A stretch of DNA of 64,000 nucleotides. It comes from Prochlorococcus sp. AG-402-N10. Its GTDB lineage: Bacteria; Cyanobacteriota; Cyanobacteriia; PCC-6307; Cyanobiaceae. Below, in pieces: positions 50,956-61,925 of this stretch; positions within the stretch are counted from its first letter, which is position 1; each line of letters starts with the position of its first letter. The notes under the pieces were generated by a model. The model did no database searches and was not told the DNA's origin. It was given only the letters and a program-made list of their open reading frames with translations. Where the stretch lies: positions 62,001-126,000 of the forward strand of contig QCIU01000005.1 of NCBI GenBank assembly GCA_003216465.1, given 5' to 3'. The translations under genes were made by a program, and so were the position numbers.

Positions 50956-52074
50956 TTAGAAATCTTTGAAAGTAGAAATATAGTCTTTGCTGTTTATACC
51001 AGACCAACGGATTTTTCTATTTCTATCAAAGATAATTGCTGCAACTTGCATATCTGTTTTTGTATACCTATTAACGTACTCTATAGAACGCTTTTCAACA
51101 GTATCTGATAATTTATTCCATAGTTTATCAGCCATAGAAAGACTAAAACTTTCAAGAAGCAACAAAGCATCTTCAACTGTATATACTTGAGATAATTTTT
51201 TAATTATTTCTATTGGAACTTCTTCTTTTACAGCCAAATAAATTAGTATTTCAATCCTTGCATCAGCTAAATGATTATGAGTATGAAAAATACCTCCAGC
51301 TAGTTTAATCAATTTTCCATGATAACCAAAAAGAATTACTGTTTTTATTTTTTGTACTGCAGCATCAACTAATAATGGTCCTATCCAATTTCCTACTTTA
51401 ATAATAGGAAATTTTATATTCAAACTATTTACTAGATTTAAGCCATTTTCACCAATAACAAAAATAATAGTTTCACAAAATTCATTAGAAGTAATATGTT
51501 TCAGCTCTGCTTTTGCAATTTTTAATTGGTCAGGTGAAGCGCTTGAAAAAGTTTCAGCACTAGTACCGATAATAGATAATCCTTCGACAATTCCAAATGA
51601 TTTATTACTAGTTCTTTCTGCCAAAAATTTTCCATTTGGGAATATGATTTCTAAATTCAATTTATATCCCTTTGGAATAATATCTAGTAAATTTGCAATT
51701 AGAACTTCTTTGGCAAAATTAGAAATGCAGATCTCTGATGTCTGTTTATTAATACCAACACCATAACCTGGAATAATATTGATCAGATCTAATGAGGTAT
51801 GGTTTTTTTTATCAGTTTTGTCTAAAGAAACAATTGTCCATATTTCTAAGTTTTGAGTTAAGTCAAGATCCAATCCAGAATCTACAAAAGAAATTCCAAG
51901 AGCATTTGACTTTCTATTGATTAATCCAGAAGAATGAACCTTAATTTTTATTAGATTTTTGTCTTTAGGAATTGTAATTAATTCATAATCTTCAAATGGT
52001 AATCCTATTAATTTTTTTACTGCTGACTTAGCAGCTCCAGTTACCCATAAAGGTAAAGAAAATCCTTTTTTCAA
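50956..52074 (-). CDS. cbiD: Cobalt-precorrin-5B C1-methyltransferase
   Basis: LPLWVTGAAKSAVKKL, IPGYGVGINK, GIVEGLSIIGTS. Confidence 0.88.
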   Translation of the reverse strand: MKKGFSLPLWVTGAAKSAVKKLIGLPFEDYELITIPKDKNLIKIKVHSSGLINRKSNALGISFVDSGLDLDLTQNLEIWTIVSLDKTDKKNHTSLDLINIIPGYGVGINKQTSEICISNFAKEVLIANLLDIIPKGYKLNLEIIFPNGKFLAERTSNKSFGIVEGLSIIGTSAETFSSASPDQLKIAKAELKHITSNEFCETIIFVIGENGLNLVNSLNIKFPIIKVGNWIGPLLVDAAVQKIKTVILFGYHGKLIKLAGGIFHTHNHLADARIEILIYLAVKEEVPIEIIKKLSQVYTVEDALLLLESFSLSMADKLWNKLSDTVEKRSIEYVNRYTKTDMQVAAIIFDRNRKIRWSGINSKDYISTFKDF

Positions 52075-52134
52075 ATCAAGTAATTGAAAAATATTTTATG
52101 ACTATTAATCTTAGAATGACTTATTACTCAAAAA

Positions 52135-53298
52135 TTGGCCATACAACAAAAATTATCATTGATGATACCTGGTCCCACACCAGTTCCAGAAAAAGTTTTA
52201 CAAGCACTTGGAAGGCATCCAATCGGACATAGAAGTAAAGATTTTCAAGATCTTGTTGAGATCACCACAAAAAATCTACAATGGCTACATCAAACAGAAA
52301 ATGATGTTTTAACGATTACAGGTAGTGGAACTGCTGCTATGGAGGCAGGAATTATAAATACTTTGAGCAAAGGAGACAAAGTTATTTGTGGTGATAATGG
52401 AAAATTCGGCCAAAGATGGGTAAAAGTTGCAAAAGAATTCGGACTCGAAGTTATTAAAGTTGATGCAGCATGGGGCGCCCCACTTGATCCAGAACGTTTT
52501 CAAGAAATTTTAGAAAAAGATGTGGAAAAAGAAATAAAAGCAGTTATTCTTACACATTCAGAAACCTCAACAGGAGTAATTAATGATTTAAAAACAATAA
52601 GTTCTCATATACGTAAACATGAAAAAGCTTTATCAATTATTGATTGCGTAACAAGTATTGGAGCTTGTAATGTACCCGTAGATAAATGGGAGCTGGACAT
52701 TGTTGCATCAGGTTCTCAAAAAGGATATATGATACCTCCAGGATTAAGCTTTGTATCTATGAGTCAAAAAGCATGGCAAGCTTCAGAAACCTCAAATTTA
52801 CCTAAATTCTATTTAAATTTAAAATCATACAAAAAAAGTCTTTCGAATAATAGCAACCCTTTTACTCCTGCAGTTAATTTAGTTTTTGCTTTAGATGAGT
52901 CTTTGAAAATGATGAAAGATGAAGGACTAGAAAAAATTTTTCAAAGACATATAAAAAATCAATTAGCCGTAACCGAGGCAGCAAAAACTCTAAATCTAAA
53001 ATTATTTGCACATGAAAAACATTTAAGTCCTTCTGTTACTGCGATACAAATAGAAGATATAGATGCAGAAAAGTTTCGAAAAACGATAAAAAATAAATAT
53101 GATATTTTATTAGCCGGAGGGCAAGATCATTTAAAAGGAAAGATATTTAGGGTAGGTCACCTAGGTTATATAAACAATAGGGATATAATTTCGGTAATAG
53201 CAGCTATTGGAAATACACTAATCGAACAAAATAAGATTTCTACTGAAGTAGCGGGAGAAGCATTAAAAGTAGCTTCATTTCATTTGTCAGAAACTTAA
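52135..53298 (+). CDS. Class V aminotransferase (alanine-glyoxylate/serine-glyoxylate type)
   Basis: MIPGPTPVPEKVL, GSGTAAMEAGI, ASGSQKGYMIPPGL. Confidence 0.92.
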   Translation: MAIQQKLSLMIPGPTPVPEKVLQALGRHPIGHRSKDFQDLVEITTKNLQWLHQTENDVLTITGSGTAAMEAGIINTLSKGDKVICGDNGKFGQRWVKVAKEFGLEVIKVDAAWGAPLDPERFQEILEKDVEKEIKAVILTHSETSTGVINDLKTISSHIRKHEKALSIIDCVTSIGACNVPVDKWELDIVASGSQKGYMIPPGLSFVSMSQKAWQASETSNLPKFYLNLKSYKKSLSNNSNPFTPAVNLVFALDESLKMMKDEGLEKIFQRHIKNQLAVTEAAKTLNLKLFAHEKHLSPSVTAIQIEDIDAEKFRKTIKNKYDILLAGGQDHLKGKIFRVGHLGYINNRDIISVIAAIGNTLIEQNKISTEVAGEALKVASFHLSET

Positions 53299-53299
53299 T

Positions 53300-53551
53300 T
53301 TAAGTACCTGGTTCCTCGACGTTTCCGCCTAATTCAAATATCTTTTTTCTTAAAGATAGCGATTTTTCTTGATCACCCTTAGTTTGAGCAACTGCAAGAG
53401 CAAATTCTAATTTTTCAAGTTGATGCCCACCTTCAAAAAAAGATAATTTCTTTTTTATAGGGTTTCTATTACTTCTTAAAGAAATTTTTGAAGCCATAAC
53501 AAATAATGCTTTCTTATTATTATGCCAACTGAAATGCCTAATATGCAGCAA
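53300..53551 (-). CDS. Hypothetical small protein
   Basis: 83 aa ORF between convergent genes; an inner ATG at about 53497 gives MASKISLRSNRNPIKKKLSFFEGG. Confidence 0.6.
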   Translation of the reverse strand: MLHIRHFSWHNNKKALFVMASKISLRSNRNPIKKKLSFFEGGHQLEKLEFALAVAQTKGDQEKSLSLRKKIFELGGNVEEPGT

Positions 53552-53700
53552 AAAGTAAAACTAATTTTAAAATATTAATTCTTATTTAAAATTGGAAAAG
53601 ATTTTGAAGTTTAAAAAAGTAAATGGCATCATATTATGCACATATAATCATGCCTTAAATTTTTTTTCTAATATTATGTCCAAACAACTTATTTATTTTA

Positions 53701-54213
53701 ATGTCAAATATCAACCTAATTTATTATTTAATTGCGGGAACGACCATTGGAGCACTAGCTCTAAAAACTGGCATCCCTGCTGCTCCTCTTGCAGGTGCTT
53801 TAATAGGGGCAAGCATATTAAGCATTAGCGGAAAAATTGAAGCTGCTGCTTGGCCTAATGGAACAAGAACCATACTAGAAATCAGTATTGGAACCGTTAT
53901 TGGAACAAGCTTAACAAAAAGCTCTTTAACTGAGTTACAAACTTTATGGAAACCTGCGATTCTTATAACCTTTACATTAGTAATTACTGGTTTAGCGATA
54001 GGCTTATGGACCAGCAGATTACTCAACGTAGACATAATAACAACAATTCTTGGAGCAGCTCCGGGAGGAATAAGTGGAATGAGTCTTGTTGGTTCAGAAT
54101 ATGGAGTAGGGCCTGCAGTTGCGACTCTTCATGCCGTTAGATTAATTACCGTACTTTTAATCCTGCCATTAGTAGTAAAAATGTTGAACCTTTTCGGGAT
54201 AATTAAATCGTAA
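53701..54213 (+). CDS. AbrB-family (ammonia-monooxygenase-like) membrane protein
   Basis: GIPAAPLAGALIGA, ILGAAPGGISGMSLVGSEYGVGPAVATLHAVRLI. Confidence 0.85.
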   Translation: MSNINLIYYLIAGTTIGALALKTGIPAAPLAGALIGASILSISGKIEAAAWPNGTRTILEISIGTVIGTSLTKSSLTELQTLWKPAILITFTLVITGLAIGLWTSRLLNVDIITTILGAAPGGISGMSLVGSEYGVGPAVATLHAVRLITVLLILPLVVKMLNLFGIIKS

Positions 54214-54272
54214 ACATATCTAGACATAACTGAAATAATCGATACTTTTTATATAGAGAATAAAAAAATTAA

Positions 54273-54692
54273 ATGAAAAGGTACATAAATAAAAAATTCC
54301 TTATACCTATATTTGCTCTTTTTGCTCCAACACTATTTTTTATCTCCGAAGCAAATGCAGCTTCTTTCGGAGCAGAAATCTTTTGCACAATGAGAGATGG
54401 AGGTAATGATCATGAAAGCAGTTGGGAAGCTGCTTACAGCTACATTAAAAGACAAAAAGGAGGAATTTTTAAAATCTCGCCTACACAAGCAGCAGCAATG
54501 ATAGTTGAGACAGTTGTCAGGGAAAGAGATAAGTTTTCATACTGCGTTGAATATTTAAATCAATTACACCCAGATAGGAAATTACAACTCGAACAAAATA
54601 GAAAAGAAAAAAAGATAAAAAAAGAACAGGAACTCCGTGAAAAAGAAAAAAATGATTTCTCTGAAGAAACATTTGATAGATACAGCTATTAA
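54273..54692 (+). CDS. Secreted hypothetical protein
   Basis: Signal peptide ending SEANAASF; conserved-looking SWEAAYSYIKRQKGGIFKISPTQAA. Confidence 0.65.
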   Translation: MKRYINKKFLIPIFALFAPTLFFISEANAASFGAEIFCTMRDGGNDHESSWEAAYSYIKRQKGGIFKISPTQAAAMIVETVVRERDKFSYCVEYLNQLHPDRKLQLEQNRKEKKIKKEQELREKEKNDFSEETFDRYSY

Positions 54693-54862
54693 CAGTCAAA
54701 AGGAAAATTAATTGTAATAAAACCTTAAAAAAATATTATTTAAAAAGTATAATTGTATACATAAAATATATTTAATTTAGCAAATATACTTTTTAAAGTT
54801 ATACAATTTCTATTGACTTTCATAAATTATCGGTCAAAATTACATGTAATTAAATAATCTGA

Positions 54863-55261
54863 ATGCACATTAAAGATGCGGTTTTTTTAGAAGATTTATG
54901 TCCTAAATTCAGATTCAGACAATGGAGAAAATCAATTCATAGATTTACGGGGAAAAGTTGTATATACTGTGGGAAACCTTCAGAGTCTATTGATCACGTG
55001 CTTCCGAGAAGCCAAGGCGGATTGAGCACAACTGAAAATTGCGTTCCAGCATGTTTATCATGTAATGGTGATAAATCAGACAATAACGCTTTATATTGGT
55101 ATCGAAAACAAAAATTTTATGATCCTAGAAGAGCTATGGCTATTAGAGCTTGGTTAGATGGAGATTTAAGATTAGCGATTAGACTTTTACAATGGGCAAA
55201 TCCAAGTTTTAAAGAAAGAAGTAAAAAAAATTTCGAAGATAATGAATATAACGCGGCTTAA
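54863..55261 (+). CDS. HNH endonuclease
   Basis: CIYCGKPSESIDHVLPRSQGGLSTTENCVPACLSCNGDKSD. Confidence 0.93.
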   Translation: MHIKDAVFLEDLCPKFRFRQWRKSIHRFTGKSCIYCGKPSESIDHVLPRSQGGLSTTENCVPACLSCNGDKSDNNALYWYRKQKFYDPRRAMAIRAWLDGDLRLAIRLLQWANPSFKERSKKNFEDNEYNAA

Positions 55262-55498
55262 TTACCAAACCAAGCATGCTGCTTTAGAATGATATTTTTT
55301 ACATAAATCTTCAAACTCCTTAGGGGAATCAGGAAATATTAAAAATGTAAACGATACTAAAATTACAACAAATAATTTTTGATATAATTTAAAATCTAAA
55401 TTAGATTTTAAATTAATTAATTTTTCATCAACTTGATAAGTTTCATTCTTACAACTTGCTATTTTTAGTTTTACTTGTGGCTTAGTTAAAGTTTGCAC
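55262..55498 (-). CDS. Hypothetical small protein
   Basis: 78 aa ORF with a TM segment. Confidence 0.5.
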   Translation of the reverse strand: MQTLTKPQVKLKIASCKNETYQVDEKLINLKSNLDFKLYQKLFVVILVSFTFLIFPDSPKEFEDLCKKYHSKAACLVW

Positions 55499-55534
55499 TT
55501 TTTATTAATACATATGTACTATTTATAATAGTAA

Positions 55535-56419
55535 ATGAACAATTTGGCAAGCCCGCTTACAAATAAAGACAAATTTTTAATATTTGGAGGAGGTTTTAGC
55601 GGAGACTATTTTGCAAAATCAGTTAGAAAATTCGGTTGCACAGCATTAACAAGTTCGCGTTCAAAAAATAATGATCCATATAGTTTTATTTTTAATAGCG
55701 ACAATAATTTAATCCCTAAAGATTCAATATTTAATGAAGTAACACATATCCTTAGTTGTATCCCACCAGATAAAAATGGTAATGATCCTGTATTAAAAAG
55801 TCTGAAAAACAAATTAAAAAATTCATCTCTTAAATGGGTAGGATATCTATCAACAACTGGAGTTTATGGCAACACTAATGGAGATTGGGTGGCAGAAGAA
55901 GATCAACCTAACCCTTTTCAAGAAAGAAGTCAAAGACGATTGAATTGTGAAAAAGAATGGACTAACTCAAATTTGCCAATTCAAATTTTTAGATTACCAG
56001 GTATTTATGGACCAGGTAGATCAACTTTAGATGCAATTAGAAACCGAAAGATCAAAGTTATTCATAAAGAAAATCAAGTTTTTTCTCGTGTACATGTTGC
56101 TGATATAGCCAATTCAATAATTTACCTAATACAAAATATAAATAACCTGAATTTCCATCCGATAATTAATATTGCTGATGACGAGCCTTGCTCACAAATT
56201 GAAGTTATCCGATATGGTCATAAATTACTTGGATTACCTATGCCAAAAATAATATTATTTGAAGAAGCTAAAAAATATTTATCTCCAATGGCCCAGTCAT
56301 TTTGGATAGAAAATAGAAAAGTTTCCAATAAATTATTATGTGAGAAATTAGGATATAAACTTATATATAAAAACTATAAAGTAGGATTAGATAGCTGCCT
56401 TACAGCTATAAATAACTAA
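55535..56419 (+). CDS. NAD-dependent epimerase/SDR family protein (YeeZ-like)
   Basis: IFGGGFSGDYFAKSV, STTGVYGNTNGDWVAEE, FRLPGIYGPGRS. Confidence 0.85.
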   Translation: MNNLASPLTNKDKFLIFGGGFSGDYFAKSVRKFGCTALTSSRSKNNDPYSFIFNSDNNLIPKDSIFNEVTHILSCIPPDKNGNDPVLKSLKNKLKNSSLKWVGYLSTTGVYGNTNGDWVAEEDQPNPFQERSQRRLNCEKEWTNSNLPIQIFRLPGIYGPGRSTLDAIRNRKIKVIHKENQVFSRVHVADIANSIIYLIQNINNLNFHPIINIADDEPCSQIEVIRYGHKLLGLPMPKIILFEEAKKYLSPMAQSFWIENRKVSNKLLCEKLGYKLIYKNYKVGLDSCLTAINN

Positions 56420-56509
56420 TAAATTATATATACTTTAATAAAATTAATTTGAAACAAATTTTAAAAAGCAAATCAAAACTTTAATGTTTTTCAATTTAGA
56501 ATTTTTATT

Positions 56510-57550
56510 ATGAATTATCAAAATAAAAGTATTAGGGGAAAATTTAAAATTGTTTTAAGTGTTGGAGATGAATCAGGTATTGGACCTGAGATAATTTTAA
56601 AAGCGCTTTGTTCGAATGATATCCCAAAAAATATTGATATTTTAATTGTTGGCTCAAAAAGGAACTTAGGAGAGACCTATAAAAAACTTATATCTTTGGG
56701 AATCAAAAATATTGCGGATCCAGATAATTATCAAATATACGACATGAAAATTCCTTTTGATATTCAGCAACCAAAAAAAAGTTATGGGAATGCAAGTTTT
56801 TATTACTTAAAAAAAGCAATTGATATTGTACAAGAATGTCCAAATTCTGCTTTAGTTACTGGGCCTATATGCAAAAAATCTTGGGCAATGGCAGGTCATT
56901 ATTACTCAGGCCAAACAGAAATATTAGCAGGCGCTTGTCAAGCAAAAAATGTTGGTATGTTATTTACTGCTAAATCTCCAATAACAGGTTGGAGATTTAA
57001 TACATTATTAGCAACTACACATATACCTCTTGCAGAAGTTCCGAAACAATTATCAACTCACCTTGTTCATTCAAAATTAGATTTACTTTCGCGATTTTGT
57101 AAAAATTATATAGAAAATCCCCTTTTAAAAGTTGCCGGCTTAAATCCCCATGCTGGTGAAGAAGGAATATTAGGAAGTGAAGAAAAGGATTGGATCAATA
57201 ATGCTGTTATTGAGTGGAGTAAAAAAAATCAAGAGGTCCAATTATTAGGTCCAATTTCTCCTGACACTTGCTGGAATTCATCAGCGCAAGCTTGGAGAGA
57301 TATAAAAGCTCCAAAGCATGATGGGATTCTTGCGATGTATCATGACCAAGGATTAATTCCAATAAAAGTTATAGCTCTCAATTATTCAGTTAATACAACT
57401 TTAGGTTTGTCTTTTATAAGAACATCTCCGGATCATGGCACAGGATTTGATATTGCAGGCAAAGGGCTTGCACAATCTCAAAGCATGGTTGAAGCAATCA
57501 AAACAGCTTTTGAATTAAGTATTAGTTCAAATCTGTTTGACACGCATTAA
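56510..57550 (+). CDS. pdxA: 4-hydroxythreonine-4-phosphate dehydrogenase
   Basis: GDESGIGPEIILKAL, TGPICKKSW, GLNPHAGEEG, AMYHDQGLIPIKV. Confidence 0.95.
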   Translation: MNYQNKSIRGKFKIVLSVGDESGIGPEIILKALCSNDIPKNIDILIVGSKRNLGETYKKLISLGIKNIADPDNYQIYDMKIPFDIQQPKKSYGNASFYYLKKAIDIVQECPNSALVTGPICKKSWAMAGHYYSGQTEILAGACQAKNVGMLFTAKSPITGWRFNTLLATTHIPLAEVPKQLSTHLVHSKLDLLSRFCKNYIENPLLKVAGLNPHAGEEGILGSEEKDWINNAVIEWSKKNQEVQLLGPISPDTCWNSSAQAWRDIKAPKHDGILAMYHDQGLIPIKVIALNYSVNTTLGLSFIRTSPDHGTGFDIAGKGLAQSQSMVEAIKTAFELSISSNLFDTH

Positions 57551-58033
57551 AACTTGTCCAAACTCAACTGGTGTTCCATTTTCAACAAGTATTTCTACAA
57601 TTTCAGCATTAAACTCTGATTCAATTTCATTCATTAATTTCATAGCTTCCAATATACAAATCGTTTGTCCAACATTAACTTTACTTCCTAACTCAACAAA
57701 TGGGTCCTCTCCAGGAGCTGAAGCTCTATAAAAGGTACCAACCATAGGAGAGGTTATTTCTGTAAGATCTGAGCGCCCAGGAGGAGCTACCTGAGAAGAT
57801 TTGGAGGTACTTTCTAATTCAATTTTTTCATTTGGAGCTATTGGAGATGTAGTAATTTGCTTCTCTGCAGAATTATTTGTTAAAGAAGAATTACTTGATT
57901 GATTATTATCAAACTGATTTCTTTTTATTTCAAGTTTAAAATCTTCTCCCTCTAAAGAAAATTCTTGAATATCGCTTTTAGAAATTTTTTCTATTAAGCG
58001 ATCTAAGTCTTCATGATCTAATTTCATAGCCAT
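57527..58033 (-). CDS. accB: Acetyl-CoA carboxylase biotin carboxyl carrier protein
   Basis: SPMVGTFYRASAPGEDPFVE, ILEAMKLMNEIE. Confidence 0.96.
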   Translation of the reverse strand: MAMKLDHEDLDRLIEKISKSDIQEFSLEGEDFKLEIKRNQFDNNQSSNSSLTNNSAEKQITTSPIAPNEKIELESTSKSSQVAPPGRSDLTEITSPMVGTFYRASAPGEDPFVELGSKVNVGQTICILEAMKLMNEIESEFNAEIVEILVENGTPVEFGQVLMRVKQI

Positions 58034-58593
58034 TAGTTTTCACGTCCAAGATAACTATCGTTACGAGTATCAACTTTAATCATTTCACCTACAGAAATAA
58101 ATAAAGGAACCATAACTTGAGCACCTGTCTCTAGGATAGCGGGTTTAGTGCCCCCACTAGCAGTATCTCCTTTAACCCCTGGATCTGTTTCTTTAACTTT
58201 CAAAGTTACGGAAATGGGAAGTTCCACTTCTAACACTTTATCTTTATAAAAAATTACATTTACTTCCATGCCTTCTTTTAAATACTTTGACCCTCTACCA
58301 ATCTGATCAGGGGATAGTCTTGTTTCTTCAAAACTTGTCATATCCATAAATACATAATCACCAGACTCCACATAAGTATGCTGCAGGTTAGACTTTTCAA
58401 GGATAGCCTGCTGCACTGATTCTCCTGCTCGAAAAGTTTTTTCGACTAAGTTTCCGTTTCGAACTGACTTTAATTTTGTTCGCACAAACGCAGAACCTTT
58501 ACCAGGCTTGACATGTAGAAATTCTACAACTCGCCAAACTTGCCCATCTAGCTCAATGGTGGTACCTGTGCGAAAATCGTTACTGGAAATCAT
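58033..58593 (-). CDS. efp: Elongation factor P
   Basis: [39 protein letters not shown]. Confidence 0.98.
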   Translation of the reverse strand: MISSNDFRTGTTIELDGQVWRVVEFLHVKPGKGSAFVRTKLKSVRNGNLVEKTFRAGESVQQAILEKSNLQHTYVESGDYVFMDMTSFEETRLSPDQIGRGSKYLKEGMEVNVIFYKDKVLEVELPISVTLKVKETDPGVKGDTASGGTKPAILETGAQVMVPLFISVGEMIKVDTRNDSYLGREN

Positions 58594-58627
58594 TCCTGTA
58601 TTACCTACCCAAGGATCATAAACCTGT

Positions 58628-59728
58628 GTGAGTGCTATGCAAAACTTCTTATCAAATCAGAACAAACTATTTTTAATTCTAATAATCATCTTAGTACAAG
58701 TTTTTTTCTTAAATCCAACGAAAGTATTAGCTGATTTACCTACAGGTAATGCTGTCAAAGACCCCAGCGCAATACTAAGGAATGCTCTCCCCATAAAGCA
58801 AATTGAACTACAAGAAATTCAACATAAGTTGGAAGACACTAGTGATCTTGTCAGAGGAGGTAGATGGCCAGCCCTGACAAAAACTGTTACAAAATGTCAA
58901 TCTTTACTAAAAAAATATAAAAACCGAATTGTTGAAGAATTGCCACTAGAAAAACAAAAAATTGCTGAGGAAACGTTTTCAGAATTAAAAGATAATTTTG
59001 ACAACCTCCAAGATCAAGCAAAATTAAAAGACAAATATTCATTTATCAAAACCAGAAAAGAAGCTTTAGAGAAGATAGGCGGATTAGAAAATTATTTTTT
59101 ACCCAATAAATTTCCTTACTCTATTCCTAGAGAATTTAACGATCTTCCTAGATTACTTGGCAGAGCAAAAGTCAAAATTAAAACATCTAAAGGGGATATG
59201 TATGCAGTAATAGATGGATACAATGCTCCTCTTACTGCTGGTGCGTTTATAGATTTATCCTCAAAAAACTTTTACAGTAATCTACCCATCAACAGAGCAG
59301 AAGAGTTTTTTGTACTTCAAACTGGCGATCCGATTGGAGAAGAAATTGGATACGTAGACCCTGAAACAAATATAGAAAGGCATGTTCCATTGGAAATAAG
59401 AATACCTAATGAAAAAGAAACTTTCTACAACGAAACATTTGAAGAATTAGGTCTTTACACAGAAACCCCAACATTACCATTTGCCACACTTGGAACTTTG
59501 GGATGGTCTCATTCAAGTAGCGCGGTAGATGATGGTTCATCACAATTTTTCTTCTTTCTTTATGAAGCAGAACTCAATCCAGCTGGTCGAAATTTAATAG
59601 ATGGAAGGAATGCTGCGTTTGGCTATGTTATCGATGGCTTTGATGTATTAGAAGAATTAACAAAAGATGACATAATTGTTTCTATTGATGTCTTAGAAGG
59701 CTTAGAAAATCTTAAGTTAAATGCATAA
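58628..59728 (+). CDS. Secreted cyclophilin-type peptidyl-prolyl isomerase (thylakoid lumen type)
   Basis: Signal peptide; [49 protein letters not shown]. Confidence 0.88.
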   Translation: MSAMQNFLSNQNKLFLILIIILVQVFFLNPTKVLADLPTGNAVKDPSAILRNALPIKQIELQEIQHKLEDTSDLVRGGRWPALTKTVTKCQSLLKKYKNRIVEELPLEKQKIAEETFSELKDNFDNLQDQAKLKDKYSFIKTRKEALEKIGGLENYFLPNKFPYSIPREFNDLPRLLGRAKVKIKTSKGDMYAVIDGYNAPLTAGAFIDLSSKNFYSNLPINRAEEFFVLQTGDPIGEEIGYVDPETNIERHVPLEIRIPNEKETFYNETFEELGLYTETPTLPFATLGTLGWSHSSSAVDDGSSQFFFFLYEAELNPAGRNLIDGRNAAFGYVIDGFDVLEELTKDDIIVSIDVLEGLENLKLNA

Positions 59729-60704
59729 AGAATTATTAGAGGATATTGGCGAAAAAGAATTAATTAGAAGGCTTGCTCAGTTTATGCCAAGTAATCAAGC
59801 TTCGGATGACTGCGCTTTCCTAAAAACAAATAATAATTTATTAGTTAATACAGACTCACTAGTTGAAAATATTCATTTCGATGATCTTACAATATCACCC
59901 TTAGAAATAGGTTGGAAAGCGGTAGCAAGCAATGTATCTGACTTATTATCTAGCGGCTGCGACAAAGTTATAGGAGTTAATATTGGACTAATAGTTCCAG
60001 CCAAGACAGAGTGGATTTGGATTAAAGAATTATATGAAGGCATCAAACAAGCTTTAAAACATTTTGGGGGATTAATTCTTGGAGGAGATTGTAGTGTAGG
60101 CAAGGAAAAAGTCATCTCCATGACTGTTATTGGTAAACAAGGAAAACTGAAATTACGCAGATTCTCATCTAGACCAGATGAAATTATATTAACTACGGGA
60201 TTTCACGGCCTAAGTAAATTAGGACTCATGATTAAAAGTAAACATAATTTTGATAGTAATCTTTCCCTAAGTCAAACATTAATCAATAATTCCTTAAAAC
60301 AATTTTGCAAACCCAAACTAAAGCCTAAACTTCTTAAAAAAATTCTAAAAGCTCGCTCTGATAAAACAATTAAAAAAATTGGTTGTACTGATAGTAGTGA
60401 TGGTTTTTTTCAAGCATTATTAGATCTTTCAAATGAAAGTAATTGTAAAGCCATAATTGATTACAAAAAAATTCCAAAACATAAAAATTGGCCATCAGGG
60501 GTCGAATGGGACGAATATTATTTTTTTGGAGGTGAAGATTACCAATTAGTTTTTTCTTTACCAAGAAAATGGGCAGATAATCTCTTAGCTATAGATAAAA
60601 CTATCTGGGAAATAGGATATTTCGTTAGTGGTAAACCTTCTGTTAAATTTATAAACTGCGCAAACAATGAGTTTTTAAAAAAAAGCTCGTATTCTCATTT
60701 TTAA
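59721..60704 (+). CDS. thiL: Thiamine-monophosphate kinase
   Basis: DDCAFLKTNNNLLVNTDSLVENIHF, LILGGDCSVGK, FFGGEDYQLVFS. Confidence 0.93.
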   Translation: MHKELLEDIGEKELIRRLAQFMPSNQASDDCAFLKTNNNLLVNTDSLVENIHFDDLTISPLEIGWKAVASNVSDLLSSGCDKVIGVNIGLIVPAKTEWIWIKELYEGIKQALKHFGGLILGGDCSVGKEKVISMTVIGKQGKLKLRRFSSRPDEIILTTGFHGLSKLGLMIKSKHNFDSNLSLSQTLINNSLKQFCKPKLKPKLLKKILKARSDKTIKKIGCTDSSDGFFQALLDLSNESNCKAIIDYKKIPKHKNWPSGVEWDEYYFFGGEDYQLVFSLPRKWADNLLAIDKTIWEIGYFVSGKPSVKFINCANNEFLKKSSYSHF

Positions 60705-61727
60705 TTATTGCCAATTTTTTGCTACTATCTCTGCTAGATCAACAACTCTTTGACTATATCCCCATTCATTGTCATACCAAGCAAGAACTTTAACAAGATT
60801 ATCACCAATACACATTGTCAAATCACTATCCACAATAGATGATTCATTAGTGCCTGCGTAATCACTTGAAACTAAGGGTAAATCTCCATATTTTATGATT
60901 CCTTTCATTGATCCCAAAGAAGCTTCTTTAAGAGCATTATTGACCTCTTCAGCAGTAACTGATTTAGAAGATTCAAAAACAAAATCTACAGCTGACACAT
61001 TTGGTGTAGGAACCCTCATGGCAATACCAGTAAGTTTACCTTTCATTTCAGGGTAAACCAAAGCAACTGCTTTCGCTGCTCCAGTAGAAGTAGGGACAAT
61101 ATTTGTAGCTGCAGCTCTAGCCCTCCTTAAATCTCTATGACTATTATCTAAAATCCTTTGATCTCCTGTATAACTATGGATTGTTGTCATCAATCCTTTA
61201 TTTATTCCAAAAGTTTGATCAAGAACTTTTACAACAGGAGCTAAGCAATTTGTAGTGCAGCTTGCATTACTCAAAATATCGAAATCTTTATGCTTGTATT
61301 TATCTGCATTAACTCCTACAACATAAGTACCAACACCAGCTCCTTTCCCAGGTGCAGTTAGTATTACTTTCTTAGCACCGACTTCAAGGTGTTTACTTGC
61401 ACCAACATCAGTATTAAATACACCAGTTGATTCAATAACTAAATCCACTCCCCAGTCTTTCCATGGTAAGTTCATTGGATTCCTATCGGAGAAGCACTTA
61501 ATTGTCTTATTATTAATTACAAACGTATCATCGGTATATTGGATATCTACCCCCTCCAATTGTCCAAGTACTGAATCATATTTGAGAAGATGAGCATTTG
61601 TTTTTGGATCTGAAGTTACATTAATCCCAACAACCTCGATATTGGTATAAGCACCTCTACTAAGCCAACAACGCATAAAGTTTCGACCAATTCTGCCAAA
61701 CCCATTAATTGCAACGCGCAAAGTCAT
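60705..61727 (-). CDS. gap2: Glyceraldehyde-3-phosphate dehydrogenase (Gap2-type)
   Basis: [42 protein letters not shown]. Confidence 0.96.
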   Translation of the reverse strand: MTLRVAINGFGRIGRNFMRCWLSRGAYTNIEVVGINVTSDPKTNAHLLKYDSVLGQLEGVDIQYTDDTFVINNKTIKCFSDRNPMNLPWKDWGVDLVIESTGVFNTDVGASKHLEVGAKKVILTAPGKGAGVGTYVVGVNADKYKHKDFDILSNASCTTNCLAPVVKVLDQTFGINKGLMTTIHSYTGDQRILDNSHRDLRRARAAATNIVPTSTGAAKAVALVYPEMKGKLTGIAMRVPTPNVSAVDFVFESSKSVTAEEVNNALKEASLGSMKGIIKYGDLPLVSSDYAGTNESSIVDSDLTMCIGDNLVKVLAWYDNEWGYSQRVVDLAEIVAKNWQ

Positions 61728-61925
61728 AACTAAAAATTTCTAAATGATTAACCTAAGTTGCTGATCATACAGAATTTTGTGCAATAAAGTAAGTATTTTT
61801 TGATTTATTAAGCAAATAATTCTAGTTTTGTAATTTATCCATCAAAATATAATCAATTATTTTGTAAAACTTCAGTACCAAAATTATTCCTAAGAAGTTA
61901 TGTTGATTTAAGTAAACTATGACAA

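Noticed and set aside
53592-54140. ORFs 53592..53828, 53724..54035 (-) and 53946..54140
   Set aside because: Shadow frames of the AbrB-family membrane protein 53701..54213.
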